Shown one piece after another: positions 9,225-16,854 of a DNA stretch of 64,000 bases (the first letter of the stretch is position 1; every line of letters starts with the position of its first letter). Made by a program: the position numbers and the translations under genes. Location of the stretch: positions 35,562 to 99,561 of the forward strand of contig NZ_JAKSYG010000045.1 in assembly GCF_022829725.1 (NCBI RefSeq). The letters run 5' to 3'. The notes under the pieces are model-generated. The model did not search any database. It was not told the origin of the DNA and saw nothing but the letters and a program-made list of their open reading frames with translations. This DNA comes from Methylobacterium sp. E-005 (GTDB lineage: Bacteria; Pseudomonadota; Alphaproteobacteria; Rhizobiales; Beijerinckiaceae).

Positions 9225-9488
9225 ATGACCGATCTCCGGACGATCCAGATGCTGCACGCGGCCAACATCATCGCCGAGGATGAGATCGACGCGAGCGTCG
9301 AGGCCTTCCTGCAGGGTGTGGTGGCCGAGCCTTACCGGTTCCGAAGTGGCCACCGGGTGAACCTCGTCAAGGCGGTGCGTAGCCACCCCGGGGCGCAGGA
9401 ATTCGTCGGGCGCGCGAATGTCGGCACGTCGCTGAAGCGCCCCTTCGTCCGAGCGGCGATCCTGCAGGCACGGCCGCTGAAGGAGTGA
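9225..9488 (+). CDS. Hypothetical protein, 87 residues
   Basis: I do not recognise this family. The frame has strongly GC-rich third positions like its neighbours, which supports real coding. The product is a small soluble, mixed-charge protein with a helical first half (TIQMLHAANIIAEDEIDASVEAFL) and a basic second half containing NVGTSLKRPFVRAAIL. There is no signal peptide or membrane segment. The Shine-Dalgarno is weak (GGGAA very close to the ATG). It follows dctM by 48 bases and may or may not belong to that transcript. Confidence 0.6.
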   Translation: MTDLRTIQMLHAANIIAEDEIDASVEAFLQGVVAEPYRFRSGHRVNLVKAVRSHPGAQEFVGRANVGTSLKRPFVRAAILQARPLKE

Positions 9489-9576
9489 GCGGGCATCTGG
9501 CGTTCGCATAGCTGCCGAGCTGCGGCTCAGTTGAGTGCTTGATGCGATCAAGCCTGCCCCTGCACGAGAAACACCG

Positions 9577-10044
9577 ATGAGCTTCGACTCCGTCCGGGCG
9601 TTCTTCGCCGAGAGGGCGCCTGATATCGCCGTCCTCGAACTGGAGACCCGCACCGCGACCGTGGCGGAAGCCGCCGCCGCCCATGGCGTCGCGCCGGCGC
9701 AGATCGCCAAGACGCTCTCGCTGCGGATCGGCGATCGGGTCGTCCTGGTTGTGACCCGCGGTGATGCCCGCCTCGACAACAGGAAGGCCAAGGCGGCCCT
9801 CGGCGGCAAGGTTCGGATGCTGGATCTCGCCGAGGTCGAGCCCATCACCGGCCATCCGGTCGGCGGCGTCTGCCCGTTCGGCCTGAGCGCGCCCCTGACG
9901 GTCTATTGCGACGTCTCGCTCAAGGCGTTCGATGAGGTCGTGCCGGCCGCCGGAAGCCCGCACAGCGCGGTCCGGATCGCCCCGGAGCGGATGGCCGCGC
10001 TGACCGCCGCCACCTGGGTAGATATCTGCGCGGCGGCCGGCTGA
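9577..10044 (+). CDS. YbaK/EbsC-type aminoacyl-tRNA deacylase
   Basis: A 155-residue protein of the YbaK/ProX editing-domain family, which hydrolyses mischarged Cys-, Pro- or Ala-tRNAs in trans. Seen in sequence: the AEAAAAHGVAPAQIAKTL helix, the lysine after it that is conserved in the family, VVTRGDARLDNRK, and GGVCPFG, typical of the family's substrate pocket. The ATG at 9577 removes 14 non-family residues. It ends 3 bases from the convergent crotonase gene. The tRNA specificity is not readable. Confidence 0.85.
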   Translation: MSFDSVRAFFAERAPDIAVLELETRTATVAEAAAAHGVAPAQIAKTLSLRIGDRVVLVVTRGDARLDNRKAKAALGGKVRMLDLAEVEPITGHPVGGVCPFGLSAPLTVYCDVSLKAFDEVVPAAGSPHSAVRIAPERMAALTAATWVDICAAAG

Positions 10045-10047
10045 GCC

Positions 10048-10860
10048 TCAGCGCCCCGACCAGTTCGGCACGCGCTTGCCGAGGAACGCCTCCATCCCCT
10101 CCCGAAAGTCCTGGCTCATGTAGCACATGAGGATCAGGTCATCGCCCGGATGTGCCTCGCCCTCGGCAGGCGTCTCTTCCTCGGCGAGGCGGCGCAGACC
10201 TTCCTTGGTCGCCTGCATGGTCAGCGGCGCGTGGCCGGCGAGCAGTTGCGCAAGGGTATCGACTCGCTCGGTGAGCGCGGCCCGATCCTCGACCATCTCG
10301 CTGATGAGCCCGATCGCCAGCGCCTCCTCGGCGCCGACGAGGCGCGCGGTGAAGATGATGTCCTTGACCCGTGCGGCGCCGATCAGTCCGGACAGGCGCT
10401 TGAGGTTCCCCTGGCTCAGGCAGTTGCCGAGCGTCCGGGCGATCGGGAAGCCGAACCGGGCGTCGCGGGTGGCGATACGGAGGTCGCAGGCGGCCGCGAT
10501 CGCAGCGCCCCCGCCCGTGCAGGCCCCCGCGATCGCCGCGATGGTCGGCACCCGCAGCCGCTCCAGCGTGCCGAGCACCCGATCCATGAAGCGCTCGTAA
10601 CCCAGCGCGTCCTCGGCGGTCTTGAAGGCGCGGAACTGCGCAATGTCGGTGCCGGCCGCGAAGGCCTTGTCGCCGGCGCCGGTGATGATCAGCGCCTTCG
10701 CGGCCGGGTTCTCGGCGATCGCCTCGCAGCAGGTGATCAGGCCCTGATACATCGCGAAGGTCAGCGCGTTGCGCGCCTGCGGCCGGTTCAGCACGATCCG
10801 GGCGATGCCGGCCTCGTCGATGGTGAACAGCAACTCGTCGGTTTCGGGCGTGGCACTCAT
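10048..10860 (-). CDS. Crotonase-fold protein without the usual catalytic glutamates
   Basis: A 270-residue enoyl-CoA hydratase/isomerase family protein, last gene of an operon with a CoA-transferase and an MFS transporter. The CoA/oxyanion region is present: AFAAGTDI at 67-74 and ACTGGGAAIAAACD from 113. In true hydratases the two catalytic glutamates follow GGGC and lie in QPE. Here the aligned positions are Ala120 (GGGAA) and Ile140 (FGFPI). A classical hydratase mechanism is therefore unlikely; other crotonase reactions (decarboxylation, isomerisation, C-C or thioester cleavage) are possible. The fold assignment is firm and the reaction unknown. A name such as CaiD is not supported. Confidence 0.85.
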   Translation of the reverse strand: MSATPETDELLFTIDEAGIARIVLNRPQARNALTFAMYQGLITCCEAIAENPAAKALIITGAGDKAFAAGTDIAQFRAFKTAEDALGYERFMDRVLGTLERLRVPTIAAIAGACTGGGAAIAAACDLRIATRDARFGFPIARTLGNCLSQGNLKRLSGLIGAARVKDIIFTARLVGAEEALAIGLISEMVEDRAALTERVDTLAQLLAGHAPLTMQATKEGLRRLAEEETPAEGEAHPGDDLILMCYMSQDFREGMEAFLGKRVPNWSGR

Positions 10861-10883
10861 TGGAACGGTCTCCGGGCGTCGGG

Positions 10884-12104
10884 TCAGGCGACGGTCTCGC
10901 GGACGACGCCCCGCGTGATCAGGCTGTCGATCTCGGTCGGCCCATAGCCGGCTTCAGCCAGGATTGCCCGGGAATGCTCGCCGAGCAACGGGGCCGGCCC
11001 GTGGACGCGGCCGGGCGTGTCGGAGAACTTCACCGGCAGGCCCAGCGTCTTCATCCGCCCGACCCGCGGGTGATCGATCTCGACGACCATCTCGCGCGCC
11101 CGGGTCTGCGGATCCCGGTGCATCGCGTTCACGTCGAGCACCGGCCCGGCCGGGACGCCGCCGGCCTCGAGCCGGGCCAGCCATTCGGCGGATGCGTGCG
11201 CCTTGAAAATCGGCGCCAGCGTCGCGGCGAGTGCCTGCCGGTTGGCCATCCGGTCGCGGTTCAGGACGAAGCGCGGATCCTCGGCCAGGGCGTCGGCGCC
11301 GATCGCCTTGAGCAGGCGCAGCCAGTTGGTCTGGTTGGCCGCCCCGATGGTGATCCAGCCGTCCGAAGTCTCGAACGCCTCGTAGGGGGCGTTCAGCGGG
11401 TGGGCCGAGCCCATCGGGCCGGGCGCAATCCCGGTCGCCATGGCGATGGCCGATTGCCAGTAGGTGTGGGTGATCCCGGCCTCGAACAGCGAGGTGTCGA
11501 CTGCCTGTCCCTTCCCGGTCCGAAGCCGGTTGGAATAGGCCGCCAGCACGCCCATCGCGGCGAGGATGCCGGCGGTGATGTCGGTCACCGGCGGCCCGCA
11601 CTTCATCGGTGGACGGCCCGGCCCCTCCCCGGTCACCGACATGAGGCCGCTCATGCCCTGGGCGACCAGGTCGAACCCGGCGCGGTCGGCATAGGGGCCG
11701 GTGCGGCCGAAGCCGGAGAGCGAGCAGTAGACGAGTTCCGGAAACTCCTCACGCAGCGTCTCGTAGCCGATCCCGAGGCGCTCCATCGTTCCGCCGCGGT
11801 AATTCTCGATCAGCGCGTCGGCGCCCTTGAGCAGGCGGCGCAGCACCGCGATCCCATCCGGATCCTTCAGATCGAGGCTGATGCCGCGCTTGCCGCGGTT
11901 CATCATCATGTAGGCGGCGCTCTCGCCCTCCAGGGCGGGCGGGACAGTGCGGCGGGTATCGTCGCCGTCCATCTTCTCGACCTTGATGACCTCCGCCCCC
12001 ATATCGGCGAGCATCAGCCTGCAGACCGGGCCGGCCATGATATGCGCGAGTTCGATCACCCGCATGCCGGCGAGCGGGCCGGAACGCCCCGTCATCTCCG
12101 TCAT
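10884..12104 (-). CDS. CaiB/BaiF class III CoA-transferase
   Basis: A 406-residue member of the formyl-CoA transferase/CaiB family, which moves CoA between carboxylic acids. Typical blocks are GMRVIELAHIMAGP at the N-terminus, NRGKRGISLDLK, LIENYRGG, and Asp175 in PPVTDITAG, which aligns with the catalytic aspartate that forms the acyl-anhydride with the substrate. The ATG at 12104 was chosen because the family begins right after it (GPLAGMRV). It lies 7 bases after the MFS gene and 23 bases before the crotonase, so the three form an operon: uptake, CoA activation, acyl-CoA conversion. The substrate is unknown. Confidence 0.9.
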   Translation of the reverse strand: MTEMTGRSGPLAGMRVIELAHIMAGPVCRLMLADMGAEVIKVEKMDGDDTRRTVPPALEGESAAYMMMNRGKRGISLDLKDPDGIAVLRRLLKGADALIENYRGGTMERLGIGYETLREEFPELVYCSLSGFGRTGPYADRAGFDLVAQGMSGLMSVTGEGPGRPPMKCGPPVTDITAGILAAMGVLAAYSNRLRTGKGQAVDTSLFEAGITHTYWQSAIAMATGIAPGPMGSAHPLNAPYEAFETSDGWITIGAANQTNWLRLLKAIGADALAEDPRFVLNRDRMANRQALAATLAPIFKAHASAEWLARLEAGGVPAGPVLDVNAMHRDPQTRAREMVVEIDHPRVGRMKTLGLPVKFSDTPGRVHGPAPLLGEHSRAILAEAGYGPTEIDSLITRGVVRETVA

Positions 12105-12111
12105 GGCAGAC

Positions 12112-13404
12112 CTACTCCCCCGGCTGAACTGTTGCGGCGGATCCGAGCGGGCGCTCGGCCGGCTCAACGAATTCGCGCTCGGGATGCATCGTGAAGGCGA
12201 GGCCGGCGCCGAGCAAGCACAGGCCGATCGAGCCGACGAACGGCAAGGTCCAGCTCCCCGTCAGATCGACGATCACACCAAACACGATGGGGGAGATAAT
12301 CGCCGCCACGGCCGAACCGGTGTTCATCAGGCCGCTGGCGGTGCCGGCATATTTCGGCGCGATGTCCATGGGCACCGACCAGATCGGCCCGATCACGAGT
12401 TCCGCGAAGAAGAAGCCCGAGGAGAGGAGCAGCGCGACGAGCGTCAGGTCGCGGGTCATGAACACGCCCGCAAGGCTCGCGGCCGCGCCGAGGAAGCCGA
12501 CCACGATCACCGAGAGCCGGGCCAGCTTCACCTTGCCGGTGCGGTGCAGGATGAAGTCGCTCATCATGCCACCGACCGTGTCGCCGACCACGCCAGCGAA
12601 GAACACCCCCGAGGCGAACAAAGCCGAATTCTTGAGGTCCAGGCTGTAATTTTCCTTGAAGAAGCTCGGGAGCCAGCCGAGGAACAACCACAGGGTCCAA
12701 CCGTAGCAGAAGTACGTGACCGTGACCGGCAGCATCCGGCGGGTCAACGCACCCCACGGCACGGATTGCTTCGCTCCGACCTTGCGCGGCGGGGGCAATG
12801 TCTCGAGTTCGGCCTGGGTGATCGCCGGATGGTCGGAGGGGTCGTCGCGGAAATAGGTGTACCAGATCGCCACCCAGACGAAGCTGAGTGCGCCCAGGAT
12901 CACGAAGCTGGTGCGCCACCCGAAGTGCCAGATCAGGAAGGCGACGATCGGCGGCGCCACGGCGTTGCCCAGCCGGCTGAACGCGTGCGTGATACCTTGG
13001 GCGAAGCCGCGTTTGCCGGGCGCCGTCCAATTCTGCATGGCGCGGGTGGCAGTCGGGAAGGTCGCGCCCTCGCCGAAGCCGAGCAGCACGCGCGCCATGA
13101 ACAGGCTCGCGATCCCGCCGACCATACCGGTCAGGATCGTGGCGGTCGCCCAGATCACGCCGCAGGCCAGCAAGGTGCGCCGGGCACCGAACTTGTCGCC
13201 GACCGAGCCGCCGATCACTTGGAAGATCGCATAAGGGTAGGCGAAGGCCGACAGGATCAGGCCGAAATCGGTCTTCGACATGCCGAAATCGCGCATGATC
13301 TCGGCGCCAGCCGTGGCGATATTCACCCGGTCCAGATAGGTGATGAAGTACATCACGCAGAGCAGGCCGAGCACGCCGTTTGTGGCGCTGAAGCGCTTCG
13401 ACAT
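12112..13404 (-). CDS. MFS transporter, anion:cation symporter (ACS) type
   Basis: A 430-residue twelve-segment permease. The N-terminal YFITYLDRVNIATAGAEI and the later FGEGATFPTATRAMQNW are characteristic of the ACS family (hexuronate, glucarate, tartrate, phthalate and similar organic anions). The ATG at 13404 has GGGAAGGAA upstream; a longer frame upstream is Arg-rich and unlikely. It is the first gene of the transporter/CoA-transferase/crotonase operon, so it should bring in the acid that is then activated to a CoA ester. Confidence 0.9.
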   Translation of the reverse strand: MSKRFSATNGVLGLLCVMYFITYLDRVNIATAGAEIMRDFGMSKTDFGLILSAFAYPYAIFQVIGGSVGDKFGARRTLLACGVIWATATILTGMVGGIASLFMARVLLGFGEGATFPTATRAMQNWTAPGKRGFAQGITHAFSRLGNAVAPPIVAFLIWHFGWRTSFVILGALSFVWVAIWYTYFRDDPSDHPAITQAELETLPPPRKVGAKQSVPWGALTRRMLPVTVTYFCYGWTLWLFLGWLPSFFKENYSLDLKNSALFASGVFFAGVVGDTVGGMMSDFILHRTGKVKLARLSVIVVGFLGAAASLAGVFMTRDLTLVALLLSSGFFFAELVIGPIWSVPMDIAPKYAGTASGLMNTGSAVAAIISPIVFGVIVDLTGSWTLPFVGSIGLCLLGAGLAFTMHPEREFVEPAERPLGSAATVQPGE

Positions 13405-13479
13405 CGACCGTTCCTTCCCATCGGGGCGCCGCCGCTGACGACCGCCTGGTGCCTCAACCTGCGGTTGGGCACTCTCTCG

Positions 13480-13517
13480 TAATGCATTATTCAAACGCTT
13501 CGGGAGCCGAATGGCAA
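13480..13517 (-). promoter_or_regulatory. Candidate promoter and operator of the MFS/CoA-transferase operon
   Basis: Read on the minus strand, TTGCCA (13512-13517) and TTGAAT (13489-13494) are separated by 17 bases, a plausible -35/-10 pair. Immediately downstream lies the perfect 10-base palindrome TAATGCATTA (13480-13489). The ATGCAT core also occurs in the TRAP promoter region, which suggests control by one of the FCD regulators nearby. The rest of the 13405-13714 gap holds only a terminator hairpin. Confidence 0.4.
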
Positions 13518-13562
13518 CCGGGAATTATGCTTGTCCGAGGCCCGGTGATGGGGCTCCGACGA

Positions 13563-13589
13563 AAACGGGGGCCGCGAGGGCCCCCGTTT
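13563..13589 (-). terminator. Intrinsic terminator after the nitrate transporter gene
   Basis: A perfect 11-base stem (AAACGGGGGCC / GGCCCCCGTTT) with a 5-base loop. On the minus strand the stem ends in CGTTTTC, giving a short U-run. It lies about 125 bases after the stop of the nitrate transporter gene. Confidence 0.7.
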
Positions 13590-13714
13590 GAGGTCAATTG
13601 ATCTGTCTCGGCTCGGAGCCCTGCCCGATCGCGTTGCAATCGCGCGGGGCGCGACGCTGTTGTTGCGCGGTGCGCTCTTGCGCGGAGCCGGTGTCCACTC
13701 CGGCGGACAGAGCT

Positions 13715-14965
13715 CTAAGCGGTTGCCGGCCGCAGCTGCTCAGTCTGCCCGTCAGGGGCCGCACCCATCGCCTTGCCGCGCGGCCCGACCCAGTTGCCGA
13801 CCCACTTGCGCTGCCACAGGGCGAGGCAGCCCAGCACGACGGCCGTGAAGGCGGCATAGCCGATGAAGCCGAGCGAGAACGAGCCGGTATATTGCTTCGA
13901 CAGGCCCATGACGTTCGGCAGAATCGCGCCGCCGAGCGCCCCGATCTCGCCAATCATCGAACCGGCCACCGCGGTGTTCGCCGGCCAGCGCAGGGGCACA
14001 AGCTGGAACAGCGCGCCGTTGCCGGCGCCGAGCGCCGCGAAGCAGAGCATGAACAGAAGCGTCGTCAGCGCCAGCGACGGAGTCGCGGTCAGCGACAGGA
14101 AGGTCGCGATGGCACCGAGCAGCACCACCGACAGAACCGCGATCCCGCCCATTCGGTCGGCGAAATAGCCGCCGACGATCCGGATGCCCGAGCCCATGAA
14201 GGCCGCCAGCATGGTCAGCCGCCCGGCCTCGACCTTCGTCACGGCGAACTGTTCGTAGAAGAAGGTCGGCAGGAAGTTCGACAGGCCGACGAAGCCGCCG
14301 AAGGTGATGACGTAGATCAGCGAGAACGCCCAGCCGTCCTTCGTGAACAGGCAGGAGATGTGCTCCTTGAACGACTGGTGCTCGTTATCCGGCGGCTCCT
14401 TGGCCAGGACGATCATGACCACCAGCGGCAACAACATGACGAGGCCCGCGAAGGCGTAGGTCGTCTGCCAGCCATAGGCCTGCGCCAGAGGCGGGGCGAA
14501 CAGCACGGCCAGAACGGTGCCGGAATTGCCGGCGCCGGCGATGCCCATGGCGAGCCCCTTATGCTCCGGCGGGAACCAACCGGAGCCGAGCGACAGCGCC
14601 ACACCGAAGGACGCGCCCGCGATACCGAGCAGCACGCCCATGGCCAGCACGTCGTTGTAGGAGGAGACGAACAGATAGCCGTAGGCCATCGCGAGCATGA
14701 TCACGCTCATCTCGACGATCGCAGCGTTCTTCCGGCCGATATACTGAGCCAGGACGCCCAGCGGGAAACGCATCAGCGCACCCGCCAGAATTGGCAGCGA
14801 GATCATGAAGCCGGTCTGAGCCGGTGTCAGCTTGTAGGTCTCGGTGATGAACGGGCCCATGGCGCCGTTCAGGACCCAGATCGCGAAGCAGAAATCGAAG
14901 TAGAGGAATGCGGCGAACAGCGTCGGGGGGTGACCCGACTTCATCACGGTCTTGAAGCTGGCCAT
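13715..14965 (-). CDS. Nitrate/nitrite transporter, NNP family (NarK/NasA type)
   Basis: A 416-residue twelve-segment MFS protein. FAAFLYFDFCFAIWVLNGAMG at the first segment, the conserved arginine in GALMRFPLG, WFPPEHKGLAMGIAGAGNSGT (the nitrate signature) and a second signature near GAGNGALFQLVP mark it as a nitrate or nitrite transporter of the NNP family. It is probably assimilatory, given its upstream region: a sigma-54 promoter and an RNA leader that looks like a NasT/ANTAR target. No nitrate reductase gene lies in the window. A terminator follows at 13563-13589. Confidence 0.92.
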   Translation of the reverse strand: MASFKTVMKSGHPPTLFAAFLYFDFCFAIWVLNGAMGPFITETYKLTPAQTGFMISLPILAGALMRFPLGVLAQYIGRKNAAIVEMSVIMLAMAYGYLFVSSYNDVLAMGVLLGIAGASFGVALSLGSGWFPPEHKGLAMGIAGAGNSGTVLAVLFAPPLAQAYGWQTTYAFAGLVMLLPLVVMIVLAKEPPDNEHQSFKEHISCLFTKDGWAFSLIYVITFGGFVGLSNFLPTFFYEQFAVTKVEAGRLTMLAAFMGSGIRIVGGYFADRMGGIAVLSVVLLGAIATFLSLTATPSLALTTLLFMLCFAALGAGNGALFQLVPLRWPANTAVAGSMIGEIGALGGAILPNVMGLSKQYTGSFSLGFIGYAAFTAVVLGCLALWQRKWVGNWVGPRGKAMGAAPDGQTEQLRPATA

Positions 14966-14979
14966 TGCGGGTGCTCGTC

Positions 14980-15060
14980 ATAGAAAGGCGAACCGTCACG
15001 CGGTCGCTCATGCCGGGGATCCGGACTCACACCGTCCGCTGTCTGGAGCGTCGTTGCTCC
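14980..15060 (-). ncRNA. Candidate ANTAR/NasT-responsive leader of the nitrate transporter
   Basis: On the minus strand, upstream of the nitrate transporter, three hairpins occur in order. The first (15045-15060) is GGAGC-AACGAC-GCTCC, a 5-base stem with a six-base loop having A at position 1 and G at position 4, as in loops bound by ANTAR proteins. The second (15022-15038) is CGGAC / GTCCG with a 7-base loop. The third (14988-15007), GCGACCG paired with CGGTTCGC with one bulge, is followed by CTTTCTA and looks like an intrinsic terminator ending about 15 bases before the start codon. The second loop is not a perfect ANTAR hexaloop, so confidence is moderate. Confidence 0.5.
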
Positions 15061-15091
15061 GCCGCCGCAGCAGGCGCGGCGCAGTCGTCTA

Positions 15092-15107
15092 AGCAGCAAG
15101 CGTGCCA
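15092..15107 (-). promoter_or_regulatory. Sigma-54 (RpoN) promoter for the nitrate transporter
   Basis: The minus strand reads TGGCACG-CTTG-CTGCT. Against the RpoN consensus TGGCACR-N4-TTGCW only one base differs (C for the first T of the -12 box), and the GG and GC dinucleotides have the required spacing. The predicted start near 15082 gives a leader of about 117 bases holding the hairpins at 14980-15060. I could not find a clear NtrC site upstream. Confidence 0.6.
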
Positions 15108-15668
15108 GTTCAGAGAAGCCCGAAATCGGGTCGCTTGCTGGAGCGGACGCGGTACGGCCGCTGTCTGACCCGCCACCGCCTCCCGGAATGGCTGCGTCAG
15201 CGGCCTCGAAGGAGCGCTCCAGGAATCGCGCAGCCGATCGAAGGATTCCTTCGAGACCTGCGCCTCGCTCCGGTCGTTCAGGATGAGGGGGTGAACGAGA
15301 TCGCGGGACCAGTCTGCCGAACATTCCTCTTCGTGCCGCGCCCGGTCGCGCCGAGCCGGCGGCACCCCTGAGCGGCAGGTCGCGCGTTCAGCCGAGGCTG
15401 CCGCTGATCGAGGCAATGCTGCCGAGCAAACAGGCGGCAGAGGGCGGTTGTGTCGATGCGGTGCGGGGCGATTGCTGCATGTGGGCCACACAAGCGTGAA
15501 GAACGCGGCCGTGACGGCCCGTGATGTGCCCGCACAGGTTGCCGGCAACTTGGCGCCGAAGCGCGATATTTGCTAAGCCACGGGATGAGCTGAGCCATGT
15601 CTTCGTGCAGGCCGGCTCGATTGCGCACCTGGACGTGTCCGGGCGTCGCCGCCGAGGAATTTTAAACC
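15108..15668. other. Intergenic stretch upstream of the sigma-54 promoter
   Basis: I see no supportable gene here. Open frames on both strands are Arg/Ala/Pro-rich and lack ribosome sites. The stretch separates the divergent nitrate transporter and L,D-transpeptidase genes and probably holds activator sites for the sigma-54 promoter and the transpeptidase promoter. Confidence 0.5.
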
Positions 15669-16682
15669 ATGCCCGCCCCGATCCGTCGCCTACTCCTGGC
15701 CGGCTTCGCCGTTCTCGCCGTCGCGTCCGCCGCTCACGCCCAGGGCCGCGGCCCGGTCGGCGAGGCTGGCATCGATGGGTTCGGTGATGACGGGCAGCTC
15801 TACCAGGACCAGAACGGCGCGTATTACGTGCGCCGGGGCGGCCGCTACCTGCCGTATGCCGGCCGCACCGACTTCGTGCGCCCTGTCGCGCCGCGTCAGG
15901 CCGTGCAGCCCCAGCCTCCGGCAGCCTCCGCTTCGTTCGGTGATGAGCCGGTCGCGCCGGCTCGCCCGGGCACTGCCGCCACCGCCGAGGGTCTGTCGCC
16001 CCTGGAGGCCGCCAAGGCGAAGGCGGTGTTGCGCGCCCCCGACAACGACCCGATTGACTACGCCAAGATCTACGGGCCGGTCAGCGACGACGTGTTCCCA
16101 ATCCAGGCGTTCAATTACAAGAAGATGAACCCGGCGTTCCTGCGCCAGGAGATCGCCTATCACGGACCCTACGAGCCCGGGACGATCATCGTGGATCCCC
16201 GCGCGCACCAGCTTACCCTGGTCCAGGAGGGCGGCCGGGCCCGCCGCTACGGCGTGGGCGTGGGCAAGCAGGGCTTCTCATGGTCGGGCAGCGCCACGGT
16301 CAACTCGAAGCAGGCGTGGCCCGACTGGTATCCGCCCAAGGAGATGATCGCCCGCAGTCCGAAGCTCGCGAGCGAGGTGGACAAGCTGCAGAGCGGTCTC
16401 GGCGTCTCGGGCGGCCTGCGCAACCCGCTCGGTGCCCGGGCCATGTATCTCTGGCAGGGCAACAAGGACACGCTGTTCCGCATTCACGGCACCCTCGAGC
16501 CCTACTCCATCGGCAAGAGCGTGTCCTCCGGCTGCATCCGGATGATCAATCAGGACGCCATCGACCTGTTCAGCCGCGTCACGGTCGGCACCAAGGTGGT
16601 GGTGCTGAACGGCGGCGGCACGGCCGAGGCTTCTGCGAACCCGCCCGCGCAGCGGGGCCGCTCGGCGGACAGCCGCCTCTGA
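15669..16682 (+). CDS. L,D-transpeptidase (YkuD domain), exported
   Basis: A 337-residue periplasmic enzyme with a clear signal peptide (LLLAGFAVLAVASAAHAQ). After a Pro-rich linker (residues about 75-110) comes the YkuD domain from about 165: TIIVDPRAHQLTLVQEGG, WPDWYPPKEM, the catalytic block FRIHGTLEPYSIGKSVSSGCIRM with His and Cys in the SxGCIRM motif. It makes 3-3 peptidoglycan crosslinks or attaches proteins to the wall. GAGGAA lies upstream of the start. It is one of two YkuD genes in the window (see 36085-37185). Confidence 0.93.
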   Translation: MPAPIRRLLLAGFAVLAVASAAHAQGRGPVGEAGIDGFGDDGQLYQDQNGAYYVRRGGRYLPYAGRTDFVRPVAPRQAVQPQPPAASASFGDEPVAPARPGTAATAEGLSPLEAAKAKAVLRAPDNDPIDYAKIYGPVSDDVFPIQAFNYKKMNPAFLRQEIAYHGPYEPGTIIVDPRAHQLTLVQEGGRARRYGVGVGKQGFSWSGSATVNSKQAWPDWYPPKEMIARSPKLASEVDKLQSGLGVSGGLRNPLGARAMYLWQGNKDTLFRIHGTLEPYSIGKSVSSGCIRMINQDAIDLFSRVTVGTKVVVLNGGGTAEASANPPAQRGRSADSRL

Positions 16683-16691
16683 AGCGGGGCG

Positions 16692-16724
16692 TCACCCCGG
16701 AGGGCCACCGGCTCTTCGGGGTGA
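16692..16724. terminator. Hairpin between convergent transpeptidase and glpX
   Basis: Arms TCACCCCG and CGGGGTGA (8 bases, perfect) with a 17-base loop, just past the transpeptidase stop. There is no T-run. Its position between convergent genes suggests a terminator for one or both. Confidence 0.45.
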
Positions 16725-16854
16725 TACGAAGGCCCGAGGCCCTGCCGCTTCCCCGGGCGGGTGGAGCGTCAGTGGAACCGGCGCCGGCCCGTATCCGGGC
16801 ATCTTCATCCACACCGGTCCGCCCGATATCCCGAAAGGGCGGCCTCTTGAGACC

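Noticed and set aside
10048..12104. CaiB/CaiD carnitine pathway assignment
   Set aside because: The CoA-transferase family fits, but the crotonase lacks CaiD's catalytic glutamates and no other carnitine genes are present.
15027..15548. 173-codon minus-strand frame upstream of the nitrate transporter
   Set aside because: Arg/Ser/Pro-rich translation, no ribosome site, and it runs across the sigma-54 promoter and leader.
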